This document shows, one piece after another, positions 9,328 to 17,195 of a stretch of 64,000 nucleotides of DNA; within the stretch, counting starts at the first letter, position 1; the number at the start of each line of letters is the position of its first letter. The stretch spans positions 62,001 to 126,000 of the forward strand of contig NZ_QNRK01000018.1 in the NCBI RefSeq assembly GCF_003315135.1. Reading direction: 5' to 3'. Under the pieces are notes generated by a model. The model did not search any database. It was not told where the DNA came from and worked only from the letters and a program-made list of their open reading frames with translations. Source of the DNA: Roseiarcus fermentans (GTDB lineage: Bacteria; Pseudomonadota; Alphaproteobacteria; Rhizobiales; Beijerinckiaceae). The translations under genes were made by a program, and so were the position numbers.

Positions 9328-9966
9328 ATGTCGCCAGTCCCCTTCCCAGGCCGCCGCCCCGCCGAGGACAACCGCCGCGAGCGGATCATCGAGGCGGCCG
9401 AGCGCGCCTTCGTCCGCCACGGCTTCCACGCCGCCACCATGAGCCATGTCGCCGAGGAAGCGGCGATGAGCGCCGGCAACCTCTACCGCTACTTTCCTTC
9501 CAAGGAGGCGATCGTCGAGGCTTTGTGCGCCCTCGACCAGGAGGGGGCCGGGGATTCGTTCGCCACGCTGCTCGCGCAAGGGTGCGACCTGCGCAAGGCG
9601 GCCTACGAGGCCTTGCGCGACCAAGTGCTCGGCAAGCCGCGCGAAAAGGTGCGCATGATCGTCGAGATCTGGGCGGAGGCCGGGCGCAACCCGCGCGTGG
9701 CGGAAATGACGCGGGCGCTCGACGTCGCCGTTCTGGGCAAGCTCGAACGGCTGTTCGAGGCCGCCAAGGCGACGGGCGTCGCCGCGCCCGCCCTCGGCCC
9801 GCGCTTCGCCGCCCGGTTCTTCCTCACCTTCGTCGGCGGTCTCTTCAAGCGCATGGCGACCGAGCCCGAGTTCGACCGATCCGCCGAGGCCGCCATGGCC
9901 TACGGCGTCCTGAATGCTTTGTTCGCAGGGGCGATCGCCCCTGGCGGAGAGGATGGTTCGCAATGA
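9328..9966 (+). CDS. TetR/AcrR-family repressor of the adjacent RND pump
   Basis: Transcriptional repressor of about 212 residues. The N-terminal helix-turn-helix is typical ('RIIEAAERAFVRHGFHAATM', then 'AAMSAGNLYRYFPSKEAIVEAL'); the rest is the variable ligand-binding helical domain. The ATG at 9328 is chosen because the two earlier in-frame ATGs (9295, 9301) lie inside the 24-bp palindrome. The stop codon overlaps the start of the membrane-fusion gene (ATGA at 9963-9966), so regulator and pump are translationally coupled and probably share the palindrome as operator. The inducer is unknown. Confidence 0.9.
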   Translation: MSPVPFPGRRPAEDNRRERIIEAAERAFVRHGFHAATMSHVAEEAAMSAGNLYRYFPSKEAIVEALCALDQEGAGDSFATLLAQGCDLRKAAYEALRDQVLGKPREKVRMIVEIWAEAGRNPRVAEMTRALDVAVLGKLERLFEAAKATGVAAPALGPRFAARFFLTFVGGLFKRMATEPEFDRSAEAAMAYGVLNALFAGAIAPGGEDGSQ

Positions 9967-11234
9967 CCCGGCGCTTTGGCCCGCTTCTCGTTTTCGTCGC
10001 CCTCGCCGCCGGGGCCTGGGGTTTCGTCACGCTTCAGCCCTGCGCCGTCCCGACGCAACGAGTCCGCGCGCTCGGCCTGCCGGTCGGCGCGGCTTCCTGT
10101 CCGGCGCCGATCGCCGCGGCCGCCGCCGCCGAAGCGCCGCCCGCGCCGCCTCCGCCGCCGGCGGTGACCGTCGTTCCCGCCGTGCGGCGCGAGTTCGTCG
10201 ACCGTCTGTTCGTGTCGGGAACGCTCATGGCCCGCGAAGAGGCGATGGTCGCCGCGCGGATCGACGGCCTGACGATCACCGAGGTCGACGCCGAGGACGG
10301 CGACTGGGTCAGGGCCGGTCAGGTGCTCGCCCGCCTCGACCGCACCCAGCTCGACGCGCTGCTCGCCCAGAACGACGCCGCGATCAGGCGCGCGGACGCT
10401 GCGATCGAGCAGGCCAAGAGCGCCATCGACCAGGCTCGGGCGCAGGTGACGTGGACCGGCGACGACTTCGCCCGCGCGCAAAAACTCGCCGGAGGCGTCA
10501 TGTCGGTGTCGACCATCGAGCAGCGCGAGACGGCGCTGAAGACGGCGCAGGCGCAATTCGCCTCCGCCGGCAACGCGCTCGGCGTCGCCGAGGCCGACCG
10601 CAAGGCGCGCGACGCCGAACGGCAGGAGCTTCAGGTGCGCATCGGGCGCACCGACGTGACGGCCCCGGTCGCGGGTCTCGTCAGCCGCCGCTCGGCGCGG
10701 GTCGGCGCGACCGCGTCGGGCGCCGGCGAGCCGCTGTTTCGCATCATCGACGACGGCGCGATCGACCTCGAGGCCGACGCGCCCGAGCAGTCGCTGACCC
10801 GTTTCGCGGGCGGCATGCCGGCCACCCTTCGCCTTCCCGGCGTCAAGGACCCGGTCCGCGGGCGGGTGCGTCTCGTGTCCCAGGAGGTCGACCGGGCGAG
10901 CCGCACCGGCAAGGTGCGGATCGCGCTGTCCGACGTGTCCCACGCCCATATCGGCGCCTTCGCATCCGCCGAGGTCGAACTCGCCCGCCGCGACGGCGTC
11001 GGCGCGCCCGCCGCTGCGCTCAGCCGCGACGGCGACGTCGCCCGGCTCTACGTGGTGCGCGACGGCAGGGTCGAGGAGCGGACGGTGACGCCGGGCATCG
11101 TCGAGGGCGACGAGGTCGAGATCAAGGACGGACTGGCCGAGGGCGAGACGGTGGTGGCCAGGGCCGCGGCTTTCCTGCGCCCCGGCGATCGCGTCCGGCC
11201 GACGCCGGTCGTCGCGACCGCCGCCGGCGAGTGA
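9963..11234 (+). CDS. RND efflux periplasmic adaptor (membrane fusion protein)
   Basis: 423 residues. A single N-terminal hydrophobic segment ('LLVFVALAAGAWGFVTL') anchors it in the inner membrane. An Ala/Pro-rich linker follows, then a HlyD/AcrA-type body: lipoyl half 'VDAEDGDWVRAGQVLARLD', a coiled-coil hairpin (about residues 135-215, 'AIEQAKSAIDQARAQV'), and the second lipoyl half 'RIGRTDVTAPVAGLVSRR'. It bridges the RND pump to an outer-membrane channel; no channel gene is present here. It overlaps tetR by four bases and lies 64 bases before the pump. Confidence 0.93.
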   Translation: MTRRFGPLLVFVALAAGAWGFVTLQPCAVPTQRVRALGLPVGAASCPAPIAAAAAAEAPPAPPPPPAVTVVPAVRREFVDRLFVSGTLMAREEAMVAARIDGLTITEVDAEDGDWVRAGQVLARLDRTQLDALLAQNDAAIRRADAAIEQAKSAIDQARAQVTWTGDDFARAQKLAGGVMSVSTIEQRETALKTAQAQFASAGNALGVAEADRKARDAERQELQVRIGRTDVTAPVAGLVSRRSARVGATASGAGEPLFRIIDDGAIDLEADAPEQSLTRFAGGMPATLRLPGVKDPVRGRVRLVSQEVDRASRTGKVRIALSDVSHAHIGAFASAEVELARRDGVGAPAAALSRDGDVARLYVVRDGRVEERTVTPGIVEGDEVEIKDGLAEGETVVARAAAFLRPGDRVRPTPVVATAAGE

Positions 11235-11298
11235 GGCATGGGGCGGATCGCTTCGGTCGGGCGCGCCGCGCGCGTCGTCAACTAGGGAAGCCACGGCA

Positions 11299-14200
11299 AT
11301 GGCGCTCAGTATCTCGGGCTGGTCGATCCGACGGCCGATTCCCGCAATCGTCGCCTTCGCGGTGCTGACGATCCTCGGGCTGATCAGCTTCCGCTCGATG
11401 CCGATCACCCGCTTTCCCAACATCGACATTCCGATCGTCAAGGTGGAGATCACCCAGTCGGGCGCGGCGCCGAGCGAACTCGAGTCGCAGGTGACGAAGA
11501 AGGTCGAGGACGCGGTCTCGAGCCTCAACGGCGTCTGGCACATCATCTCGACCGTCACCGACGGGTCGTCGGCGACCGTCGTGCAGTTCAACGTCGGCTC
11601 GGTCGACATCGACCGCGCGCTCAACGACGTGAAGGACAAGATCGCCAAGATCCGCGGCGACCTGCCGCGCACCATCGACGAGCCGGTCGTCAGCCGCGTC
11701 GACGTCGAGGGGCTGCCGATCGTCACCTATGCGGCCTCCGCGCCCGGCCTGTCGGTCGAGGAGCTGTCGTGGTTCGTCGACGACACGGTGGCCCGCGATC
11801 TGCAGAGCGTCCGCGGCGTCGGCGAGGTGACGCGCTTCGGCGGCGTCGACCGCGAGATCCGCGTTGCGCTCGATCCGGAAAAGCTGCTGGCGCTCGGCGT
11901 GACCGCCGCGGCGGTCAACGAGCAGGTGCGCGCCGACAACGTCGATCTCGGCGGCGGCCGCGGCGAAGTGTCCGGCCAGGAGCAGGCGATCCGCACGCTC
12001 GCCGGCGCGCGCAGCGTCGCCGACCTCGCCGCGCTGCCGATCGCGCTGCCGGGCGGGCGCAAGGTGCGTCTCGACGAACTCGGAACCGTGGTCGACGGGG
12101 CGGCCGAGCCGCGCACCTTCAGCCGCCTGTTCGACGAGCCGATCGTCGCCTTCGGCATCACCCGCGCCAAGGGCGCGAGCGACGTGACCGTCGACGAGCG
12201 GGTGGCGGTGCGCCTGGCGAAGATCCAGGCGGCGCATCCGGAGGTGCGGTTCAGCAAGGTCGACACGCAGGTGGTGAGCGAGGTCGGCAACTACCATTCG
12301 ACGATGGAGACGCTGATCGAGGGCGCCGCGCTCGCGGTCGTGGTGGTGTTCGTGTTCCTGCGCGACCTGCGCGCCACCCTGGTCACGGCGCTGGCGCTGC
12401 CGCTGTCGATCATCCCGACCTTCTGGGCGATGGACGCGATCGGCTTCTCGCTCAATCTGGTCAGCCTGCTGGCGATCACGCTCGTCACCGGCATCCTCGT
12501 CGACGACGCCATCGTCGAGATCGAGAACATCGTGCGCCACATGCGCATGGGCAAGTCCGCCTATCGCGCCTCGGTCGAGGCCGCCGACGAGATCGGCCTC
12601 GCCGTCATCGCCATCTCGCTGTCGATCGCCGCGATCTTCGCGCCGGTGAGCTTCATGGGCGGCATCGCCGGGCAGTATTTCCGCCAGTTCGGCCTGACGG
12701 TCGCGATCGCGGTGTTGTTCTCGCTGATGGTCGCGCGCTTCGTCACGCCCGTCATCGCCGCCTACTTCCTGCGCGCCCCGAAGGACCACGTCCAGCGCGA
12801 CGGCGCGATGATGCGCGGCTACACCCGGCTCGTGCGCGCTTCCGTCCGCCATCGCTGGATCACGGTGTTCATCGGGGCGCTGATCTTCGCCGGCTCGCTC
12901 TGGTCGACCCGGCTGCTGCCGTCGGGCTTCATTCCCGCCGACGACTACGGTCGCGCGCTGCTCGCGGTCGAACTGCCGCCGGGCTCGCGCCTCGACGACA
13001 CCGACCGGGTCTCGCGCGCGATTTCGGAGAAGCTGCGCGCCATTCCGGAGGTCCGCTCGGCCCTGATCTTCGGCGGCCAGATCCTCGGCGGCGGCGCCGA
13101 GCCGCGCAAGGCGACCTTCGTCGTCAATTTCGTGCACAAGTCGGAACGCGCCGCGACGCAGAAGGAGCTGCAGACGCGGATCGGCGCCATCCTCGCCGAC
13201 GTGCCCGACATCCGCTACTGGTTCCTCAAGGACAACGGCCAGCGCGACGTCTCGCTGATCGTGGCCGGCCCGGACATCGACGTCATCAACGCCACGGCGA
13301 ACCAGATCGCCAGCGAGATGCGCACGATCCCGATCATCGAGACGCCGATGTCGACGGCCGAGCTCGAGCGGCCGGAACTGCGCATCACCCCCAAGCGCCA
13401 GGTCGCGGCCGACCTCGGCGTCTCGACCGAAGCGCTGAGCGGCACGGTCCGCGTCGCCACGCTCGGCGACATCGACGCCAACCTCGCCAAGTTCAACGCC
13501 GGCGACCGGCTGATCCCGATCCGCGTCCAGCTCGACGAGGCCGCGCGCGCCCGCATGGGGCTGTTGCAGGACCTGCGGGTGCCGACCGCCGGCGGCGGCG
13601 CGACGCCGCTGTCGGTTGTGGCGGACGTGTCGATCAGCCACGGGCCGACCGCGATCAACCGCTACGACCGCTCGCGCCGGGTGACGATCGAGGGCGACCT
13701 GCGCGGCGACACGGCGCTGGGCGAAGCGGTCGCGGCGATCCACGCGCTGCCGACCGCGAAAAACCTGCCGCCCGGCGTCGAGATCCGGGAGACCGGGGAC
13801 GTCGAGGTGATGGGCGAGGTGTTCGCCTCGTTCGCCGCCGCGATGGGCGCCGGCCTGATGATGGTCTACGGGCTGCTGGTGCTGCTGTTCGGCAGCTTCC
13901 TGCAGCCGATCACCATTTTGATCTCGCTGCCGCTGTCGATCGGCGGGGCGATTCTGGCGCTGCTCATCACCCACAAGGCGATGTCGATGCCGGTGGTGAT
14001 CGGCATTCTGATGCTGATGGGCATCGTCACCAAGAACGCGATCATGCTGGTCGACTTCGCGGTCGAGGAGATCGGGCGCGGCACGCCGCGGCTCGAAGCG
14101 CTGGTCGAGGCCGGCCGCAAGCGGGCGCGGCCGATCGTGATGACCACGATCGCGATGGCGGCCGGCATGTTCCCCTCGGCGCTGGGCCTCGGCGACGGCG

Positions 14201-14445
14201 GCGGCTTCCGCTCGCCGATGGCGATCGCGGTGATCGGCGGCCTGATCGTGTCGACGCTGTTGTCGCTGATCTTCGTCCCCGCGGTGTTCACGGTGATGGA
14301 CGACGTCGGGCGGCTGACGTGGCGCCTGTTCAGCCGCCTGGTCGGGACGGGCGAGGACGAGGCGCCGGTCGAAAGGCCGAAGCCGCTCCAGCCGGCCGCG
14401 TCCAGGCCGAGGCCGGCTACGGAGGCGATGGCGCCGGCCGAGTGA
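11299..14445 (+). CDS. RND-family multidrug efflux transporter
   Basis: 1048 residues, the normal size of an AcrB-type proton-driven inner-membrane pump with 12 membrane segments and two large periplasmic loops. It starts 'MALSISGWSIRRPIPAIVAF'. Helix 4 carries the paired acidic residues of the proton relay ('VTGILVDDAIVEIENIV'); the second half has the matching 'GIVTKNAIMLVDFAVEEI'. The operon order tetR-adaptor-pump and the lack of metal-ligand motifs favour organic substrates (HAE-1 type) over heavy metals, but the substrate is not known. The stop codon lies inside a 37-base sequence repeated at 16962. Confidence 0.95.
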   Translation: MALSISGWSIRRPIPAIVAFAVLTILGLISFRSMPITRFPNIDIPIVKVEITQSGAAPSELESQVTKKVEDAVSSLNGVWHIISTVTDGSSATVVQFNVGSVDIDRALNDVKDKIAKIRGDLPRTIDEPVVSRVDVEGLPIVTYAASAPGLSVEELSWFVDDTVARDLQSVRGVGEVTRFGGVDREIRVALDPEKLLALGVTAAAVNEQVRADNVDLGGGRGEVSGQEQAIRTLAGARSVADLAALPIALPGGRKVRLDELGTVVDGAAEPRTFSRLFDEPIVAFGITRAKGASDVTVDERVAVRLAKIQAAHPEVRFSKVDTQVVSEVGNYHSTMETLIEGAALAVVVVFVFLRDLRATLVTALALPLSIIPTFWAMDAIGFSLNLVSLLAITLVTGILVDDAIVEIENIVRHMRMGKSAYRASVEAADEIGLAVIAISLSIAAIFAPVSFMGGIAGQYFRQFGLTVAIAVLFSLMVARFVTPVIAAYFLRAPKDHVQRDGAMMRGYTRLVRASVRHRWITVFIGALIFAGSLWSTRLLPSGFIPADDYGRALLAVELPPGSRLDDTDRVSRAISEKLRAIPEVRSALIFGGQILGGGAEPRKATFVVNFVHKSERAATQKELQTRIGAILADVPDIRYWFLKDNGQRDVSLIVAGPDIDVINATANQIASEMRTIPIIETPMSTAELERPELRITPKRQVAADLGVSTEALSGTVRVATLGDIDANLAKFNAGDRLIPIRVQLDEAARARMGLLQDLRVPTAGGGATPLSVVADVSISHGPTAINRYDRSRRVTIEGDLRGDTALGEAVAAIHALPTAKNLPPGVEIRETGDVEVMGEVFASFAAAMGAGLMMVYGLLVLLFGSFLQPITILISLPLSIGGAILALLITHKAMSMPVVIGILMLMGIVTKNAIMLVDFAVEEIGRGTPRLEALVEAGRKRARPIVMTTIAMAAGMFPSALGLGDGGGFRSPMAIAVIGGLIVSTLLSLIFVPAVFTVMDDVGRLTWRLFSRLVGTGEDEAPVERPKPLQPAASRPRPATEAMAPAE

Positions 14446-14476
14446 GGCGCGCTCGCCGTCCGGCGGACGCCCGACC
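14440..14476. repeat. Direct repeat A, 37 bases (35/37 match to 16962-16998)
   Basis: Begins GAGTGAGGCGCGCTCGCCGT and overlaps the stop codon of the RND pump gene. A second copy with two mismatches lies about 2.5 kb away in the same orientation, bracketing the propeller protein and the toxin-antitoxin pair. Confidence 0.75.
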
Positions 14477-14798
14477 GGGAGGCGCGGGCTGTTACAGGGG
14501 CCCGCTCGCCATGATTTGACGTTTGCACAGCGCCGACGCCCGGAGCGACGGCTCTCCCGCAAAGAACGCAATTCACCCGACGGCCCGGCGAAAGGGTCGT
14601 AACCGACCGCCGTTCCCACCCGACCGGCCGTTCCAATTCCTGGCGGAGCGCGATCGACGCGTGTAAAATGCGACGCGGCCTCGTCCGCCTCGCCGGCGAT
14701 CCGTCGTGCGAGGCCTTGCGGCGTCGTGATGCGGGAAGGTCGAAAAGCGGGCGCGCCCCGCAGGCCGACCTCGAATGCGATGACACGGGAGGATACGC
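14477..14798. other. Intergenic stretch after the RND operon
   Basis: About 320 bases with no supported gene; base composition becomes less GC-rich. The right end has a GGGAGG ribosome-binding site for the next gene. No promoter is certain. Confidence 0.4.
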
Positions 14799-15902
14799 AT
14801 GATGCGAGTTGCACCCGGGCTGTGGCGTCGCTGGGCCGTCGTCGCCATAGCCGTCGTCTCTTCGACAATGCTGGCGGACGCGCGCTCAGCGCAAACCATT
14901 CAGCCTGCAGGCGTCACGCTCGCCTTTGCCCAGACGATGTCGTGGCTCGACAAGTCTCATTTCGCCGTCGGACGATGGGATGGCGTGATTTCGATCTTCC
15001 GGATCCCGCATGCCGATGAATCTGGTCCCGTTGTCACCGAAGCCATGGCGCTGCCATCCGGACGCGGCGTCGAGATGGTCGCGGCTGTCGACGACTCGAC
15101 GATCGCGTCCTCGGACACGGCGGATTCGATCGTCATTTGGCATCGGAAGACCGATCCCGCCAGCAATCGAGGCCGAAGTTTCGAGATCAGCGAGCGGCTT
15201 TCGTATGATGCGAAGTACGGGACTGCGAACAGCGGGCTCGCGGCAACGGTCTCCGGTCGAGACTACCTTGTCACGGGGCATGAGAACGGGTTCGTTTTGT
15301 ACTGGTCTAAAATGCCGGACGGAGCATTCAAGCTCGCCAAGGTCATCGATGACAAATCGCCGGCTGCTCCGGCCAATCCCTGGGGACTTCGGAACGTCCG
15401 GGGATTGGCGTTTTGGCGCAACCTCATCCTGACCGGCTCGGAGGACGGAGACATCGCGGCGTTGAGCGTGCCGGATGGCGGCGAGGTTTTTCGCGTTCGC
15501 TATAACGACAAAGCCCAGCGAGGCATAAACAACATCTCTGTGCTTGGCGACCTCCTCCTGGTCGCCAATTGTGCGGTGGGCTTGACCGACAAGAATGTGT
15601 GGTTGTTCGACCTCTCTTCCGGCAAGCCGGTTCTCAGCGACGCGGAAAATCTTGCGGTCGACCTGACAAAGTCACAGGTTTTCGACTTTGACGCCGTCCT
15701 CGCTGAAGGTGAGAGCGGGCCGATCTTTTTCAGCAGTACAGAGGAGGGATTGTTGTGGGAGGGTGACGTTTCAAGAGGCCGATTGATCGTCACTGGCGTC
15801 ACCAAATCCTCTCCCGAGGGAGGCTCTGTCATTGCGGTTGGACCAGACGATGATCTCATCGCGGTGGCCACATACGCTATTCGCCTGTTCAAGACGAAAT
15901 GA
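14799..15902 (+). CDS. Secreted WD40-like beta-propeller protein of unknown function
   Basis: 367 residues. The N-terminus has a classical Sec signal peptide: basic start 'MMRVAPGLWRRW', hydrophobic core 'AVVAIAVVSSTML', then Ala-rich 'ADARSAQ'; the mature protein should be periplasmic. The body contains several blade-like segments with the shape of WD40 strands ('DYLVTGHENGFVLYWSK', 'NLILTGSEDGDIAALSVPDG', 'DKNVWLFDLSSGKP'), without strict WD pairs. Start choice: the first of two adjacent ATGs, after GGGAGGATACGC. Codon use is less GC-rich than in flanking core genes, consistent with transfer. No enzymatic motif was found. Confidence 0.75.
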   Translation: MMRVAPGLWRRWAVVAIAVVSSTMLADARSAQTIQPAGVTLAFAQTMSWLDKSHFAVGRWDGVISIFRIPHADESGPVVTEAMALPSGRGVEMVAAVDDSTIASSDTADSIVIWHRKTDPASNRGRSFEISERLSYDAKYGTANSGLAATVSGRDYLVTGHENGFVLYWSKMPDGAFKLAKVIDDKSPAAPANPWGLRNVRGLAFWRNLILTGSEDGDIAALSVPDGGEVFRVRYNDKAQRGINNISVLGDLLLVANCAVGLTDKNVWLFDLSSGKPVLSDAENLAVDLTKSQVFDFDAVLAEGESGPIFFSSTEEGLLWEGDVSRGRLIVTGVTKSSPEGGSVIAVGPDDDLIAVATYAIRLFKTK

Positions 15903-15914
15903 CGCGATGGATTT

Positions 15915-15981
15915 GGATATTGGCGCTTGTTCTCGGTCGGGACGGACCCGACGCCCGGGAGTCCGGCGCGCGGCGGGCGGC
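15915..15981. repeat. Dispersed repeat, copy 1 (27 bases identical to 19331-19357)
   Basis: The pattern is GGATATTGGCGCT, about 27 diverged bases, then a 27-base segment (15955-15981, beginning CCGGGAGTCCGGCGCG) identical to copy 2. It sits between the propeller gene and the convergent toxin gene. A short open frame across it is judged not to be a gene. Confidence 0.7.
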
Positions 15982-16017
15982 CGACCCCGGCCGGCGAGCC
16001 GCTGCCCCGCCTGATGC

Positions 16018-16440
16018 TCAAACGCCAGCCGTCCAGGGGTCGATGACCGTCAGGCCGGCGGCCGAGAATGCGCTCGTGTCGCGCGACGCGACGGCGAAAT
16101 CATGCAAGGCGGCGATCGCGGCGATGTAACCGTCGGGCGTGGGGAAGCCCTTTCCGGCGGCGCGCGTCCTGACGGCGCGTTCGGCATAGTGTCGGGCGGC
16201 GCGGGTGTCGAACGGCAGGATCCGATCCGCGAACAGGTCCATGACGCCGTCGAGCGCCGCGGCCAGCCTGTCCTTGCGCCTGCCCCCGGGAAGCGCGCCG
16301 ACGCCGAACATCAGTTCGGCGACGGTGACGCTGGACAGAAAAAGCGTCTCCGCCGACTGCGCGTCGAGCCATGCGCGGACCGCCGGGGCCGGCTCGGGCT
16401 TCATGGCCTCCGAGACGATATTGGTGTCCAGCAGAATCAT
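16018..16440 (-). CDS. PIN-domain toxin, VapC/FitB type
   Basis: 140 residues, the usual toxin size. The family is Mg-dependent ribonucleases held inactive by a DNA-binding antitoxin. Acidic residues fit the PIN active site: D5 in 'MILLDTNIVSE', E in 'SSVTVAELMFG', D in 'PTPDGYIAAIAA' and D in 'VASRDTSAF'. Its start overlaps the antitoxin stop by four bases (ATGA), the standard antitoxin-first order. The closest resemblance is to FitB of the FitAB subgroup. The cellular target is unknown. Confidence 0.93.
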   Translation of the reverse strand: MILLDTNIVSEAMKPEPAPAVRAWLDAQSAETLFLSSVTVAELMFGVGALPGGRRKDRLAAALDGVMDLFADRILPFDTRAARHYAERAVRTRAAGKGFPTPDGYIAAIAALHDFAVASRDTSAFSAAGLTVIDPWTAGV

Positions 16441-16691
16441 TCGAAGCGGAGCGGCTCGGCAGGCGCCGCGGCGCGCACGGTCTCCAGGGCTTCGACATCG
16501 GCGTTGGTGAGCCCGATCTTCCGGCTCATCTCCGCCAGCGCGGCGCCGAGACGCATTCGGCTCTCCGGCCGTACGGCAGCCTCCAGGATGGCGCGGATTT
16601 CCGCCTCCGTGCTGCGATTGTGCTGCGCCGCACGGACCTTCAAGGCGCGATGGGTCTCATCGGAGAGGTTGCGAATGGTGACGGCGGCCAC
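16437..16691 (-). CDS. Ribbon-helix-helix antitoxin, VapB/FitA type
   Basis: About 84 residues from GTG at 16691: the ribbon 'AVTIRNLSDETHRALKVRAA' followed by 'NRSTEAEIRAILEAAV', as in FitA antitoxins. It binds its own operator and neutralises the adjacent PIN toxin through its C-terminal tail. The start is chosen by family alignment, since FitA-like proteins begin just before the TIRNL ribbon. An ATG at 16727 would add 12 residues but places coding sequence across operator-like repeats, so it is less likely. Confidence 0.88.
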   Translation of the reverse strand: MAAVTIRNLSDETHRALKVRAAQHNRSTEAEIRAILEAAVRPESRMRLGAALAEMSRKIGLTNADVEALETVRAAAPAEPLRFE

Positions 16692-16708
16692 GATGGCAAT
16701 ATCCAGTA

Positions 16709-16746
16709 ACGATAGCATTGATAGCAATAGTGCGAGAGGCTATCGC
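16709..16746 (-). promoter_or_regulatory. Operator-like repeats upstream of the toxin-antitoxin pair
   Basis: CGATAGC at 16710-16716 and TGATAGC at 16719-16725 form a direct repeat; GCTATCG at 16739-16745 is the inverted partner of the first. It lies 20-55 bases upstream of the preferred antitoxin GTG, where autoregulated VapB/FitA operators are found. The match is by position and symmetry only. Confidence 0.45.
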
Positions 16747-16961
16747 ATGTCGAGGACGGCACACGGCCGCGCGGCCAGGCTTCGCGGGCGACCGTCAAGG
16801 TGGTTGTGCGCGAGGGGGCGGACAAGGCTTCCTCGGGGAGGGGCGGCGTCTCGCCGCTCGGGCGCCCGTGACAGGCGCCCTCCGGTTGAGCGCCGCGACG
16901 GTCTCAGCATGGGTAACCGGGGCGGATTTTTCGGTGTGGTCATGTAAAGCTTCATCCGGCG

Positions 16962-16998
16962 GAGTGAGGCGCGCTCGCCGTCCAGCGTACGCCCGACC
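16962..16998. repeat. Direct repeat B, partner of 14440-14476
   Basis: Same 37-base sequence as repeat A with two substitutions (the first 22 bases identical). It lies in noncoding DNA downstream of the toxin-antitoxin module, whereas copy A overlaps a stop codon. Confidence 0.75.
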
Positions 16999-17054
16999 TC
17001 GAAACCGAGCCTTTGCCGCCCTTCCTCGACCATCACGGTGCGAAAAGGAAAGCT

Positions 17055-17078
17055 CTAGCTAGCTAGCTAGCTAGCTAG
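17055..17078. repeat. Tetranucleotide array (CTAG)6
   Basis: Six perfect tandem CTAG units. CTAG is normally one of the rarest tetranucleotides in proteobacterial genomes, so the array is striking. Each unit is itself a palindrome, so the run can also fold on itself. Confidence 0.95.
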
Positions 17079-17195
17079 GGACGCTCCTTCCGAGGCAAAC
17101 AGCGACAGCGTGTCGACCCCCTGAGAAGGTCGCCGACCGACTTCCGGAAGGGCGCATCCTTACGCTGCTCGCCGGCTGCGCCGCTGTTTCCTCGT

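Larger units (their letters stand above)
16747..17195. other. Intergenic stretch between toxin-antitoxin pair and lectin gene
   Basis: About 450 bases holding direct repeat B (16962-16998) and a (CTAG)6 array (17055-17078). Open frames here are short, low in recognisable content and not supported. The left part is GC-rich; the right part leads into the 3' end of the lectin gene. Confidence 0.45.

Noticed and set aside
11278-14868. Minus-strand open frame of about 1200 codons opposite the RND pump
   Set aside because: Low-complexity Asp/Arg/His-rich product, typical shadow of an RND gene; no start signal or motif.
15899-16129. Small plus-strand frame overlapping the propeller stop (ATGA)
   Set aside because: Tempting because of coupling, but it runs into the antisense of the toxin gene and its middle is a dispersed repeat; no conserved content.
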